The notes beneath the pieces are model-generated. The model did not search any database. It was not told the DNA's origin and saw only the letters and a program-made list of their open reading frames with translations. From Inhella proteolytica (GTDB lineage Bacteria; Pseudomonadota; Gammaproteobacteria; Burkholderiales; Burkholderiaceae_C), in assembly GCF_016093275.1 (NCBI RefSeq), contig NZ_JAEDAK010000003.1:248001-312000 (forward strand): 64,000 bases of DNA. The letters are read 5' to 3'. Positions 11,496-20,103 of the stretch are shown here, piece by piece. Position numbers and translations under genes: made by a program. Every line of letters begins with the position of its first letter. The first letter of the stretch is position 1.

Positions 11496-12625
11496 ATCCA
11501 CAACCCTTGCGCTGGACTCACCAGCCCGCCGCCGCCAGTCTGGGCCGGGCGGAACTGGCCGCCGATTGGGACCGCCTGAACCGCGCGCGCGGCAACCTGC
11601 CCTTCTTGGACGCCCAAGCGGTGGCCCTGGCGCTGAAGCACTTCGGCAAGGGAGACGAGGTGCTGTCCGTCGCGCGTGACCTGGCGGGCCAGCTGCGCGC
11701 CATGGTGGTACTCGGCCGTGCGGGCAAGAGCCGCTGGTCCAGTTTCCAGCCCTCGCAGCTGCCCCTGGGCGCCTGGGTGGCGGATCCGGAGATCGGTGTG
11801 TCCCAACTCAGCCGCAGCCTGGTGCGCCGCGCGCCCAGCTCGCTGTGTCTGGCCCTGTCACTCACCCAGATCGACCCCCGCCTGGCGCCGCGCGAACCCG
11901 ACAGCTCGGGCTCGCAGGCACTGGACTACATCGCCACCGGCTGGATCGAGGTGGCCGGCGACTTTGACAGCTACTGGGCGGCGCGCGGCAAGAACCTGCG
12001 CCAGAACCTGCGCAAGCAGCGCAACAAGCTGGCAGCCGAAGGCGTGCAGACTCAGATGCGTGTGCTACGCGAACGAGGCGAAATGCGCGCCCTGCTGGAA
12101 CGATACGGTGCCCTCGAGAGCACCGGCTGGAAGGGCCAGGAAGGCACCGCCATCCACCCGGACAACGCCCAGGGGCGCTTCTATCTGGAGCTGTTCGAAG
12201 CCGCGGCGGCGCGCAGCGAGGCGGTGGTCTTCGAGTACCGCTTCGACGAGCGCACCGTGGCGATGAATCTGTGCTTGCTGCGCGCCGGTGAACTGATCGT
12301 GCTGAAGACCGCCTACGACGAGTCGATCCGCACCCTCTCGCCCGCCTTCCTGTTGCGCGAGGAGGAGCTCCAGCAGTTCTTCGCGCCGGGCAGCCCGGTG
12401 CAGCGCATCGAGTACTACGGCAAGCTCATGGACTGGCACACCAAGCTGACCGACAACCAGCGCACGCTCTACCACCACACGCGCTACCGCTGGTCCTGGC
12501 TGAAGCGGCTGGTGGAGTCGCGTCGGCAACGTCAGGCAGACGCGCAAGCTCCGCAGGAAGACAGCACGGCGCTGGCCAGCACGAACGAGCCCGACAGCCG
12601 AATCAACAGCCGGAGCCCGACGTGA
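11492..12625 (+). CDS. GNAT/FemAB-type acyltransferase (Acetyltransf_6-like)
   Basis: A 377-residue protein of the FemAB-like GNAT group often found in polysaccharide loci. Characteristic segments are WSSFQPSQLPLG (about 85-95), the basic stretch KNLRQNLRKQRNKLAAEG, FEYRFDERTVAMNLCL, and the acyl-CoA-site region LKTAYDESIRTLSPAFLL. It probably transfers an acyl or aminoacyl group to an amine on a sugar or lipid precursor. It is clearly related to the first half of the tandem protein at 17941-20103 (shared SFQPSQ, KNLR.NLR and VLKT.Y.ES). The start ATG overlaps the aminotransferase stop. The C-terminal 30 residues are polar and low in complexity. Confidence 0.8.
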   Translation: MNPQPLRWTHQPAAASLGRAELAADWDRLNRARGNLPFLDAQAVALALKHFGKGDEVLSVARDLAGQLRAMVVLGRAGKSRWSSFQPSQLPLGAWVADPEIGVSQLSRSLVRRAPSSLCLALSLTQIDPRLAPREPDSSGSQALDYIATGWIEVAGDFDSYWAARGKNLRQNLRKQRNKLAAEGVQTQMRVLRERGEMRALLERYGALESTGWKGQEGTAIHPDNAQGRFYLELFEAAAARSEAVVFEYRFDERTVAMNLCLLRAGELIVLKTAYDESIRTLSPAFLLREEELQQFFAPGSPVQRIEYYGKLMDWHTKLTDNQRTLYHHTRYRWSWLKRLVESRRQRQADAQAPQEDSTALASTNEPDSRINSRSPT

Positions 12626-13569
12626 TTGGCGTCGTCATCCCCTACTTTCAACGCGAGCCCGGCGTGCTGCGACGGGCCGTGGCCAGCGTGATTGCTCAGC
12701 GCGATGTGCAGCTGCCCGTGCATCTGTGCATCGTGGATGACAGTTCGCCCCTTCCGGCACACCAGGAATTGGCTGGGCTTGAGTCAGGGGGCGTCGACGT
12801 GAATGTTGTCGTTCAGCCAAACGGCGGTCCGGGAGCGGCTCGCAACCGAGGGCTGGATAGCCTCCCTTCCTCGTGCGAATTCGTGGCGTTCTTAGATTCC
12901 GACGATGAATGGGCGCCAGACCACTTGGCGCGGGCCATGCTCGCCCTGGCATCCGGGGCGAATGTGTACTTCTCCAACTTCTATCAGCTGGGCCAAACAG
13001 TCGGCGCGTTTGAACGTGCGGGACGGCTCGTGGCCAATAGGCACCCAACGATCGATGGCGCGCCCGGTTTGCATCAGTACACCGGGGACATGTTTGACCA
13101 AGTATTGCGTGGCAACGTCATCGGGACACCCACCATCGTCTATCGCCGCGCCAGATTTGAAAACTTGCGCTTCAGGAACGACCTCGCACGTGCTGGCGAA
13201 GACTACTTGTTCTGGATGGCGATGGCACATGCAGGTGCCCGGTTCGCGTTCTCCACTCAAATAGAAGCAGTCTGCGGCCGCGGCGTCAATGTCTACTCAG
13301 GCGTGGAATGGGCTACGGACGCCTTCTTCGTACGCGTGCGCAATGAGCTCAGCTACCGCAAGGCCACGCGCCGCCTCTATGCACTGAACCCAGAGCAGCA
13401 GGCCCATGTGCGGCGCTGCATCCGCCAACTGCGCCGGGATTTCGCCCTCGCGCTGCTCAGCCGCCTGCGCAAGGGCCCCCGCCTGCCCAGCGGCCTGCTG
13501 GCCGCTCAATGGCGCGAGGATGCAGGCAGCCTGCTGCTCCTGCCCCTTGCGCTGCTTCCGGTGCATTGA
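12622..13569 (+). CDS. Family 2 glycosyltransferase (GTG start)
   Basis: The 315-residue product starts at a GTG that overlaps the previous TGA (GTGA). It has the GT-A fold pattern: IGVVIPYFQREPGVLRRAVASV, LCIVDDSSP, NGGPGAARNRGL and the metal-binding FLDSDDEW. A later EDYLFWMAMA fits the acceptor/catalytic region. It should be a cytoplasmic sugar transferase adding one residue to the lipid-linked repeat unit. Bases from about 12640 to 13300 are clearly less GC-rich than the flanking genes, while the last 80 codons return to the local style. That pattern suggests a recent transfer or a mosaic gene. Confidence 0.87.
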   Translation: MIGVVIPYFQREPGVLRRAVASVIAQRDVQLPVHLCIVDDSSPLPAHQELAGLESGGVDVNVVVQPNGGPGAARNRGLDSLPSSCEFVAFLDSDDEWAPDHLARAMLALASGANVYFSNFYQLGQTVGAFERAGRLVANRHPTIDGAPGLHQYTGDMFDQVLRGNVIGTPTIVYRRARFENLRFRNDLARAGEDYLFWMAMAHAGARFAFSTQIEAVCGRGVNVYSGVEWATDAFFVRVRNELSYRKATRRLYALNPEQQAHVRRCIRQLRRDFALALLSRLRKGPRLPSGLLAAQWREDAGSLLLLPLALLPVH

Positions 13570-14567
13570 TGCTGGAAGGTCAACTCAAGCCCCGCGGCCC
13601 GGCCCGGATGCTGGTCAGCATCCTGAACTGGGACCACGTGGAGGAAACCCTGACCTGCTTGGCGGACGCCTGTGCGTCAGACACGCCCGAGCTTCGCTTT
13701 GTCGTGCTCGACAACGGCTCCCGCGTCGATCCACGCCCGCAGGTCGCGGCGCGCTTTGCGCAGGTCGACTGCCTGCGGGTGCCCGTCAACCTCGGCTTCA
13801 CCGGTGGCCACAACCGCGTCATGCAGCTGGCGCTGGAGCAAGGCTATGAGGCGGTGCTGCTGCTCAACAACGACTGCCAGATCAGCGCGGCTTCCCTGCT
13901 GGCCCTACTGCGCGCCCTGGATGCCGACCCGGGCCTGGGCGCCGCATCGGCCTTGATCTATCGCCGCCAGCAGCCTGCCATCCCGATGATGGTGGCCGGT
14001 CACATTGACTGGGCGCAGCACCGCAGCATCCGGCCCAATGATCCGCAGGCCCTGCAGCCCCCGGGTAGCCCCACCCTGTTGATGGGCACTGCACTGGCGC
14101 TACGCTGCAGCGCCCTGCGCCAGATCGGGCTGCTGGACGATCGCTACTTCGCCTACTACGAGGACAACGAGCTGAGCGCTCGCCTGCACGCGGCCGGCTG
14201 GCGCGCCGCCTATGTACCCGGGGCGCTGTGCCTGCATGAATACAAGCCGCTCCAGCAGTTCAGTACGCTGGCCCTGTACCTGCTGACACGCAACGCCTGG
14301 CTGTTCTGGCGCCAGCACACCCCCGCCACCAGCGCGCGGGGCCTGCAGCGCCATCTGCTGGCGCGCGCGCTGGAAGATTTCGGCCTGCTGCGCAAGAACC
14401 AGGCGGGCGCGGAACGCGAAGCGGCGTTCCTGGCCGGCCTGTGGGACGGCCTGCGCGGGCGCAGCGGCCCTCCACCCGCCGACCTGCGGCATCCGGCCTG
14501 GTTCGGGGCTGTGCTCAAAGCCGCGCCCTACCGGGCGGCACATTGGCTCGACCGCCTTGCCGCTTGA
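13569..14567 (+). CDS. Family 2 glycosyltransferase (rhamnosyltransferase-like)
   Basis: The 332-residue protein starts at ATG 13569, sharing one base with the preceding stop codon. Motifs: VSILNWDHVEETLTCL, VVLDNGS, VNLGFTGGHNRVM, LLLNNDCQI (DXD region), LMGTALALR and YFAYYEDNELSARLHAAGW. These match GT2 enzymes close to dTDP-rhamnosyltransferases, although the donor sugar cannot be assigned. It acts on the cytoplasmic side of the inner membrane. An in-frame extension to 13509 lies inside the previous gene and was rejected. Confidence 0.87.
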   Translation: MLEGQLKPRGPARMLVSILNWDHVEETLTCLADACASDTPELRFVVLDNGSRVDPRPQVAARFAQVDCLRVPVNLGFTGGHNRVMQLALEQGYEAVLLLNNDCQISAASLLALLRALDADPGLGAASALIYRRQQPAIPMMVAGHIDWAQHRSIRPNDPQALQPPGSPTLLMGTALALRCSALRQIGLLDDRYFAYYEDNELSARLHAAGWRAAYVPGALCLHEYKPLQQFSTLALYLLTRNAWLFWRQHTPATSARGLQRHLLARALEDFGLLRKNQAGAEREAAFLAGLWDGLRGRSGPPPADLRHPAWFGAVLKAAPYRAAHWLDRLAA

Positions 14568-14601
14568 CCCCCTGCCCCTGATTGCCCGGAGTGCCCTTGC
14601 C

Positions 14602-15270
14602 ATGAAGCCTGCACTTGTATTCGTCTTGCTGAGTGTCCAGCTGTCGCTGGCCGCGGCCCAAGTCAGCTGGAACTGCGGCCCGCTGGAGAACGGTTACGGC
14701 CCCTACGACTACCGCAAGGAACGCACGGGCAAGCTGCCGATCGTCGACGGTGCCCACTTCACCCCGGAGGTGGAGACCCTGATCCGCGGCCACACCGCCG
14801 TGCATCCGGGCGGGGACATCGACTACACCTTGCGTGCCTCCCCCAATCACCACCGCGCCCTGGCGGCCATGGCGCGGCTGACGGAACGCGGTGATGGCAT
14901 CCAGCCGAGGAACATGCGCTACTCGGCGGACTGCTGGTTCCTGCGCGGCATTCGCTTTGCGGCCGACGACCCGGTCGTGCGCCTGCTGTACGCCCAGCAC
15001 CTGATGCGCGTGAAGCGGCCTGCCGATGCCCTCAAGCAGTTGCAGGGGCTGGAAGCCCTGCAGCCCCCCGAGGCGCTGACCTGGATCAACCTGGCCCTGC
15101 TGTACGCCGAACTGGGCCGGTTCGAGGAGGCGCGCAACTGTGCCGAGCGAGCGCGCGCGCTCGGTATCGAGCGCGAACCCCTCACCGCCCGCCTGGCCGC
15201 CGAAGGCTTTCCCCTGCGGGCACCAGAAGCCGCCAGCGCTGTAGCACCTGCCGCCTCGGATCGCCCATGA
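14602..15270 (+). CDS. Exported TPR-containing conserved protein
   Basis: A 222-residue protein with a signal peptide (MKPALVFVLLSVQLSLAAAQ), so it is predicted to be periplasmic. The mature N-terminus carries the motif WNCGPLENGYGPYDYR, followed by HFTPEVETLIRG, GGDIDYTLRASPNHHRAL, and two or three TPR-like helix pairs (about 120-195). I recognise the G-P-Y-D-Y plus PNHHRAL pattern as a conserved family of unknown function in proteobacteria. A periplasmic scaffold inside a glycan operon could help assembly or polymerisation. The 15 codons upstream to 14557 precede the signal peptide and are not needed. Its end overlaps the next gene by 4 bases. Confidence 0.75.
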   Translation: MKPALVFVLLSVQLSLAAAQVSWNCGPLENGYGPYDYRKERTGKLPIVDGAHFTPEVETLIRGHTAVHPGGDIDYTLRASPNHHRALAAMARLTERGDGIQPRNMRYSADCWFLRGIRFAADDPVVRLLYAQHLMRVKRPADALKQLQGLEALQPPEALTWINLALLYAELGRFEEARNCAERARALGIEREPLTARLAAEGFPLRAPEAASAVAPAASDRP

Positions 15271-16511
15271 ACAAATTGCTGATGGTGGCGTACCACTTCC
15301 CGCCGCTGGCCGGCAGCAGCGGCATTCAGCGCACCTTGCGCTTCGTGCAGCAGCTGCCGCAGTTCGGCTGGCAGCCCCAGGTCTTGACCGCGCACCCTCG
15401 CGCCTACGAGCGCTGCGATGTCTCGCTGCTGGCGGATGTGCCCGCCGACGTGCCAGTGCTGCGCGCACAGGCCTGGGACACCGCACGCCACCTCGCCCTG
15501 GGCGGCCGTTACCTGGGCGCCTGGGCACGCCCCGACCGCTGGGCCAGCTGGCGCTTCGACGCGGTACGGCAGGGCATGGCCTGGATCCGTCGTGAGCGCC
15601 CCCGCGCCATCTGGTCCACCTACCCGATCGCCACGGCCCAGCGGATCGGCGCCGAACTGGCGCAGCGCAGCGGCCTGCCCTGGATTGCCGACTTTCGCGA
15701 CCCCATGGCTCAGGACGGCTACCCGGCCGATCCGCGCACCTGGGAGAGCTTCCGCGCCATCGAGGCACTGGCGTTCGAGCGCGCGGCCGCCTGCATCTTC
15801 ACCACGGCGGGTGCCGAGCGCCTGTACCGTGAGCGCTACCCGAACACCCGCGCCCGGCTGCTGACCATCGAGAACGGCTACGACGAGGACAGCTTCGCGC
15901 GCGCCGAGGCTGCACCCGGCGAGCGTGGCCCCCTGATCCCGGGCTGCCTGACCCTGCTGCACAGCGGCATCGTCTATCCGAGCGAGCGCGACCCCACCCA
16001 GCTGATGGCGGCGCTGCGTCAACTGCTGGATCAGGGACGTATCCGCCCTGGCCAGTTGCGCCTGCGCTTTCGCGCGCCGGTGCATGGCGACCTGATCCTG
16101 CAACTGGCCACCGCGCAGGGGGTGCAGGAATTCGTCGAGGTCCAGCCCCCTCTGCCTTACCAGCAGGCGTTGGCCGAGATGCTGCGCGCCGACGCGTTGT
16201 TGGTCATGCAGAACAGCAACTGCAATGACCAGGTGCCAGCCAAGCTTTACGAGTACCTGCGCGCGCGCCGTCCCATCCTGGCCCTGACCGATCCGGCCGG
16301 TGACACCGCTGCCGTGCTGCGCCGCAGCGGGGTGCGCACCATCGCCCACCTGGAAGACCCGGCGGCCATCGCCGCGCAAACCAGTGTCCTGCTGCAGGGC
16401 CTGCACGAGAACCCGCAGGCCCTGTGCGCGGACGAAGCCGCAGTGCTTTCCGCTTCGCGCCTGGCGCGCAGCCGAGCCCTGGCCGAGCTGCTGGACAGCC
16501 TGCCGATCTGA
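15267..16511 (+). CDS. Family 4 glycosyltransferase
   Basis: A 414-residue GT-B protein. The N-terminal domain opens with LLMVAYHFPPLAGSSGIQRTLRF, typical of GT4-type capsule/EPS enzymes, then ARPDRWASWRFDAVRQG, TYPIATAQRIG and WIADFRDPMAQDGYP. The C-terminal Rossmann half includes LLHSGIVYPSERDPTQL and the nucleotide-sugar site near VPAKLYEYLRARRPILAL. It should add a sugar to a lipid-linked intermediate in the cytoplasm. The start overlaps the TPR gene by four bases, and the stop shares one base with the flippase ATG, so translation is coupled. Confidence 0.88.
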   Translation: MNKLLMVAYHFPPLAGSSGIQRTLRFVQQLPQFGWQPQVLTAHPRAYERCDVSLLADVPADVPVLRAQAWDTARHLALGGRYLGAWARPDRWASWRFDAVRQGMAWIRRERPRAIWSTYPIATAQRIGAELAQRSGLPWIADFRDPMAQDGYPADPRTWESFRAIEALAFERAAACIFTTAGAERLYRERYPNTRARLLTIENGYDEDSFARAEAAPGERGPLIPGCLTLLHSGIVYPSERDPTQLMAALRQLLDQGRIRPGQLRLRFRAPVHGDLILQLATAQGVQEFVEVQPPLPYQQALAEMLRADALLVMQNSNCNDQVPAKLYEYLRARRPILALTDPAGDTAAVLRRSGVRTIAHLEDPAAIAAQTSVLLQGLHENPQALCADEAAVLSASRLARSRALAELLDSLPI

Positions 16512-17944
16512 TGTCGGTTCGTCGCTCGCTGGCCTTCTCGTTCATGGACCGGTACGCCGGTCTGGCCTTGTCCATCGCTTCGTCGATGGCCATCGCCCGC
16601 TTGCTCACGCCCGCCGAGGTGGGCACCTTCTCGGTCGTGATGGCGCTGCTGATGCTGCTGATGACGGTCCGCGACCTCGGTGCCGGCCAGTACATCGTGC
16701 AGACGCCCGAGGTCGGCCCGGCGCAGATCCGCGCCGTCTGGACGGTGCAACTTGCGCTGGGCAGCCTGCTCGCGCTGCTGTGCCTGCTGGCCAGCTGGCC
16801 GGTGGCTTCGTTCTATCGTGAACCGCGCATGCAGCCCATGATGGCGGTGCTGGCGCTCAACTTCCTGCTGAACCCGATCGGTTCGATCACCTATGCCTGG
16901 CTGATGCGCGAAATGCGCTTCGGCGCCTTGGCCTGGGGGCGCTTCTCGGCCGCATTGGCCGGGGCGCTGGTCAGCATCGGCCTGGCCTGGAGCGGGCATG
17001 GCCCAATCAGTCTGGCCTGGGGCAGCTTGGCCAGCACGGTGGCAAACGCGCTGGTGCTGAGCCTGTTCCGACCCGGCCAGTTCCCCTGGCTGCCCGGCCT
17101 GACGCATGTCCGCGAGGTGCTGAAGTTCGGCTCGCGCATGACCGGCGCCTCGGTGCTGGGCACGCTGTCGAACAGCGCGCCGGAGTTCTTGCTGGCGCGG
17201 CTGCAATCGCTGACCGCGGCGGGCTTTTATTCGCGCGCCAACGGTCTGGTGTCAATGTTTCGCAGCCTGGTGTCGGATGCCGTCAATGCCGTCACCCTGC
17301 CCTACTTCGCGCAGGCGGCGCGCGAGCAGCGCGACCTGCCCCAGGCCTTCACCCGGGTGCAGAGCTATCTGTGCGCCCTGGGGTGGTCCTTCGCGCTCGG
17401 CGTGCTGCTGCTGGCGCACCCTCTGATGCGGGTGCTCTACGGTCCGCAATGGGACGAGGCGGTGCCCTTGGCGCGCTGGCTGGCGCTGGCCCTGCTGTTC
17501 CAGGTGCCCATCAGCAACTGCCAGATCGCGCTGACCAGCACGGGTGCGGCCCAGCGCGTGCTCCGCGCCACGGCCTGGCAGTCCGGCTGCCTCGTGCTGG
17601 CGGCGGTGACCACGGCGCACTGGGGCGTGCAGGTCTTGACCCAAGCCCTGGTGCTATCCGCCGCCTTCGGGCTCGTCGGCTGGCTGATGCAGGTGCGCGC
17701 CCATCTGGGCCTTAGCCTGCGCGCTCTGGCGGCCGCCTTGCTGCCCAGCGCCGGTGTCGCCCTGTGCAGTGCCAGCGGCCCCCTGCTGGTGCTGTGGGCA
17801 CTGGGAGAGCAACCTGCCCAGCCCCTGCTGGCCCTGGCCTTGGGCGGCGCGCTGGCGGCCTTTGGATTTGTGGCGGGGTGCGTGTTGCTGCGCCATCCCT
17901 TTGTCGAAGAGATTCGCAAGATGACCAAGAAGCTGCGCCCGTGA
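16511..17944 (+). CDS. Wzx-like oligosaccharide flippase (MOP superfamily)
   Basis: A 477-residue, very hydrophobic protein with about 12-14 membrane helices. It opens with LAFSFMDRYAGLALSIASSMAIARLLTPAEVGTFSV, the usual start of polysaccharide-biosynthesis flippases, and the polar helix GARQYI-like segment appears as DLGAGQYIVQ. It should move lipid-linked repeat units across the inner membrane, serving the polymerisation and export genes on the minus strand. The ATG at 16511 was chosen because it overlaps the previous stop; the longer frame from 16424 is an extension into the neighbour. It ends in a GTGA overlap with the next gene. Confidence 0.88.
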   Translation: MSVRRSLAFSFMDRYAGLALSIASSMAIARLLTPAEVGTFSVVMALLMLLMTVRDLGAGQYIVQTPEVGPAQIRAVWTVQLALGSLLALLCLLASWPVASFYREPRMQPMMAVLALNFLLNPIGSITYAWLMREMRFGALAWGRFSAALAGALVSIGLAWSGHGPISLAWGSLASTVANALVLSLFRPGQFPWLPGLTHVREVLKFGSRMTGASVLGTLSNSAPEFLLARLQSLTAAGFYSRANGLVSMFRSLVSDAVNAVTLPYFAQAAREQRDLPQAFTRVQSYLCALGWSFALGVLLLAHPLMRVLYGPQWDEAVPLARWLALALLFQVPISNCQIALTSTGAAQRVLRATAWQSGCLVLAAVTTAHWGVQVLTQALVLSAAFGLVGWLMQVRAHLGLSLRALAAALLPSAGVALCSASGPLLVLWALGEQPAQPLLALALGGALAAFGFVAGCVLLRHPFVEEIRKMTKKLRP

Positions 17945-20103
17945 AGCGCTGGAACGTCTATCCGCTGGATCGCACGCTAGGCACCCATGCCGCGCGCTGG
18001 CAGGCGCTGAACGAGCGCGCGTTCAGCAACCACCCCCTGCTCCAGGCCGATCTGGTCGACGAATTGCTGCGCCGGTTCGGAGAGGGGAACGAACACCTGT
18101 GCGAATGCGTCGAAGACGGCAGCCCCGTCGCGATGGCCATCCTGCGCCCCAAGGGCCGACTGACCTGGACGAGCTTTCAACCCAGCCAGTCGCAGATCGG
18201 CCTGAACCTGGTGCGCCACGCAGCCGATGCGCAGGCCCTGTTCAAGGCGCTGCCCTGGGCGGTCGCGCAGATCGACCTGCTCTGCCAGGACCCGCTGCTC
18301 ACCGACAACGAGGGCCTGCTGGAGCCGCTGGGTCATGTCCAGAACCATGCCCGCACGGCCTGGATCGATCTGGAAGGCAGCTGGGAGCAGTACCTCGCCG
18401 GGCGCTCCAAGAACCTGCGCGCCAATCTGCGCCGCTACGAACACCGGCTGGAAGCCGAGGGCCTGCCGGCGCGTTTCGTCTGCCACACCGAGGCCTCGGA
18501 TGTGCGCGACGGCGTGCTTCGCTACGCCGAGCTGGAAGGCCGCGGCTGGAAGGCGGCCGCCGGCACGGCGCTGGGCTCCTTCGACGCCCAGCTGGCCTTC
18601 TACACCAGCCTGCTCGAGCACGCGGCGGCGCGCGGACAGGCCCGCGTCTACGAGCTGTACCTGGGCGATCAGCTGGCGGCTTCGCGGCTGACGATCACCA
18701 ATCGCGACACGCTGGTGGTGCTGAAAACTTCCTACGAAGAGTCGCTGGGCCGGCTGGCACCGGGGCGGCTGCACCTGCTGCGTCTGCTGCAGGAGGAGTT
18801 CACCGCGCAGCAGTTCAAGCGTATCGAGCTCTATACCAACGCCACGGCAGACACCGCCGCCTGGTGCACCGGCACGCGCTGGATCCGCCACCTGAGCCTG
18901 CTGCGCGGGGCCACCCCCAGCTTGCTGTTCGACGGTCTGGCCCAGCTGCGCCGCGGCCGCTGGCGCCCCCCGAGCGACGACCTGCAGGTTCACCAAGTCA
19001 GCCGCCTGGACGATCTGCCCGCCGCCGCGCGCAGCCTGCTGGATGCCCAAAGCAGCGCCGGTAGCTGCCTGGGCAGCCCCTGGTTCGGCCTGCTGGAATC
19101 GAAGGTATTCAGTGCGCCCGACACCACGCGTTACGCCTGGCTGGAGCGCAATGACACCGTGCTGGCCGTGCTTCCCCTGCTGCTGCACCGGCCGCGCTGG
19201 GGCGCTGTGCAGATCCAGGGGCTGGCGAACTACTACTCCAGCTTGTACGCCCCGGCCGTGCACCCGGAGCTGCAGCCCAGCCAGCTGGCCCATCTGCTGG
19301 AGCAGACCCTGCAATCGCTCCCGCGTGCCGGGGCCCTGCGCTTCGAGCCGCTCGCCATCGACAGCCTGGGCGCCGCGCAGCTGCGCTCGGCACTGCGCCT
19401 TCTGAAGTGGCCGAGCTTTCAGTTCGCCTGTGCCAGCAATTGGACGCTGGTGGCACCGCCCGACTGGGAGCATTACCTGGCGTCGCGCAGTGGCGCCCTG
19501 CGCTCCACGCTGCGGCGCAAGGCGGCCAAGCTGAAGGTGGCCGGAGGCCACCTTCAGGTGGTGCAGACGGAGCAGGAGCTGGAGCCCGCGCTGCAGGACT
19601 ATTTGTCCATCTACGCCCGGAGCTGGAAGCGCCCCGAGCCGTATCCGGAATTCATCCCCAGTCTGATGCGCGCTGCCGCCGCACGCGGCGAGCTGCGTCT
19701 GGGGCTGGTCTATCTGGACCGGCAAGCCATTGCGGCCCAGCTTTGGCTGGTGCACAAGGACCGTGCCGAGATTCACAAGCTGGCGCACGACGAAGCGGCG
19801 GCGGCCTACTCGCCCGGCAGCCTTCTCACCGCCCATCTGCTGCAACATGTGTTCGAGCAGGACGGCGTCCAGTTGGTCGACTTCCTGACCGGCGACGACG
19901 CCTACAAGGCCAACTGGATGGACCATTGCGAGGCCCGCTGGGGCCTGCTTTCCTACAATCCGAGGCGCCTGTCCGGCCTGCTGGGCGCGGTGCGCGAGGG
20001 TCTGGCATTGGTCACCCGTCCCTGGCGACGCACCCTGCACCAGGCCCTGCGCCTTCGGTCCGCCCCGCCTCCGTCCGACCCCAAGTCTCCCCAAACCTTA
20101 TGA
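17941..20103 (+). CDS. Tandem GNAT/FemAB-type acyltransferase fusion
   Basis: The 720-residue protein starts at GTG 17941, overlapping the flippase TGA. It holds two GNAT/FemAB-like (Acetyltransf_6-type) units. Unit 1 (about 1-340) shows WTSFQPSQSQIGL, KNLRANLRRYEHRLEAEG, YELYLGDQLAASRLTI and LKTSYEESLGRLAPG. Unit 2 (about 350-700) shows LPLLLHRPRWGAVQIQGL, SRSGALRSTLRRKAAKL, VYLDRQAIAAQLWLVHKD, IHKLAHDEAAAAYSPGSLL and DFLTGDDAYKANWM. Unit 1 resembles the stand-alone protein at 11492-12625. Two linked acyl transfers or one catalytic plus one binding unit are both possible. The partner substrates are unknown. The 3' end overlaps the next ATG. Confidence 0.82.
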   Translation: MKRWNVYPLDRTLGTHAARWQALNERAFSNHPLLQADLVDELLRRFGEGNEHLCECVEDGSPVAMAILRPKGRLTWTSFQPSQSQIGLNLVRHAADAQALFKALPWAVAQIDLLCQDPLLTDNEGLLEPLGHVQNHARTAWIDLEGSWEQYLAGRSKNLRANLRRYEHRLEAEGLPARFVCHTEASDVRDGVLRYAELEGRGWKAAAGTALGSFDAQLAFYTSLLEHAAARGQARVYELYLGDQLAASRLTITNRDTLVVLKTSYEESLGRLAPGRLHLLRLLQEEFTAQQFKRIELYTNATADTAAWCTGTRWIRHLSLLRGATPSLLFDGLAQLRRGRWRPPSDDLQVHQVSRLDDLPAAARSLLDAQSSAGSCLGSPWFGLLESKVFSAPDTTRYAWLERNDTVLAVLPLLLHRPRWGAVQIQGLANYYSSLYAPAVHPELQPSQLAHLLEQTLQSLPRAGALRFEPLAIDSLGAAQLRSALRLLKWPSFQFACASNWTLVAPPDWEHYLASRSGALRSTLRRKAAKLKVAGGHLQVVQTEQELEPALQDYLSIYARSWKRPEPYPEFIPSLMRAAAARGELRLGLVYLDRQAIAAQLWLVHKDRAEIHKLAHDEAAAAYSPGSLLTAHLLQHVFEQDGVQLVDFLTGDDAYKANWMDHCEARWGLLSYNPRRLSGLLGAVREGLALVTRPWRRTLHQALRLRSAPPPSDPKSPQTL

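Noticed and set aside
12622-13320. Mobile element as cause of the lower GC
   Set aside because: No transposase, terminal inverted repeats or target duplication were seen around the segment.
17977-20094. 705-residue minus-strand frame
   Set aside because: Shadow of the tandem acyltransferase gene, rich in Gln/Gly/Ala with no motifs.
19407-20099. N-terminal extension of the asparagine-synthetase homologue
   Set aside because: The extra frame lies wholly within the acyltransferase gene, is low-complexity and lacks the Cys2 start MCG.
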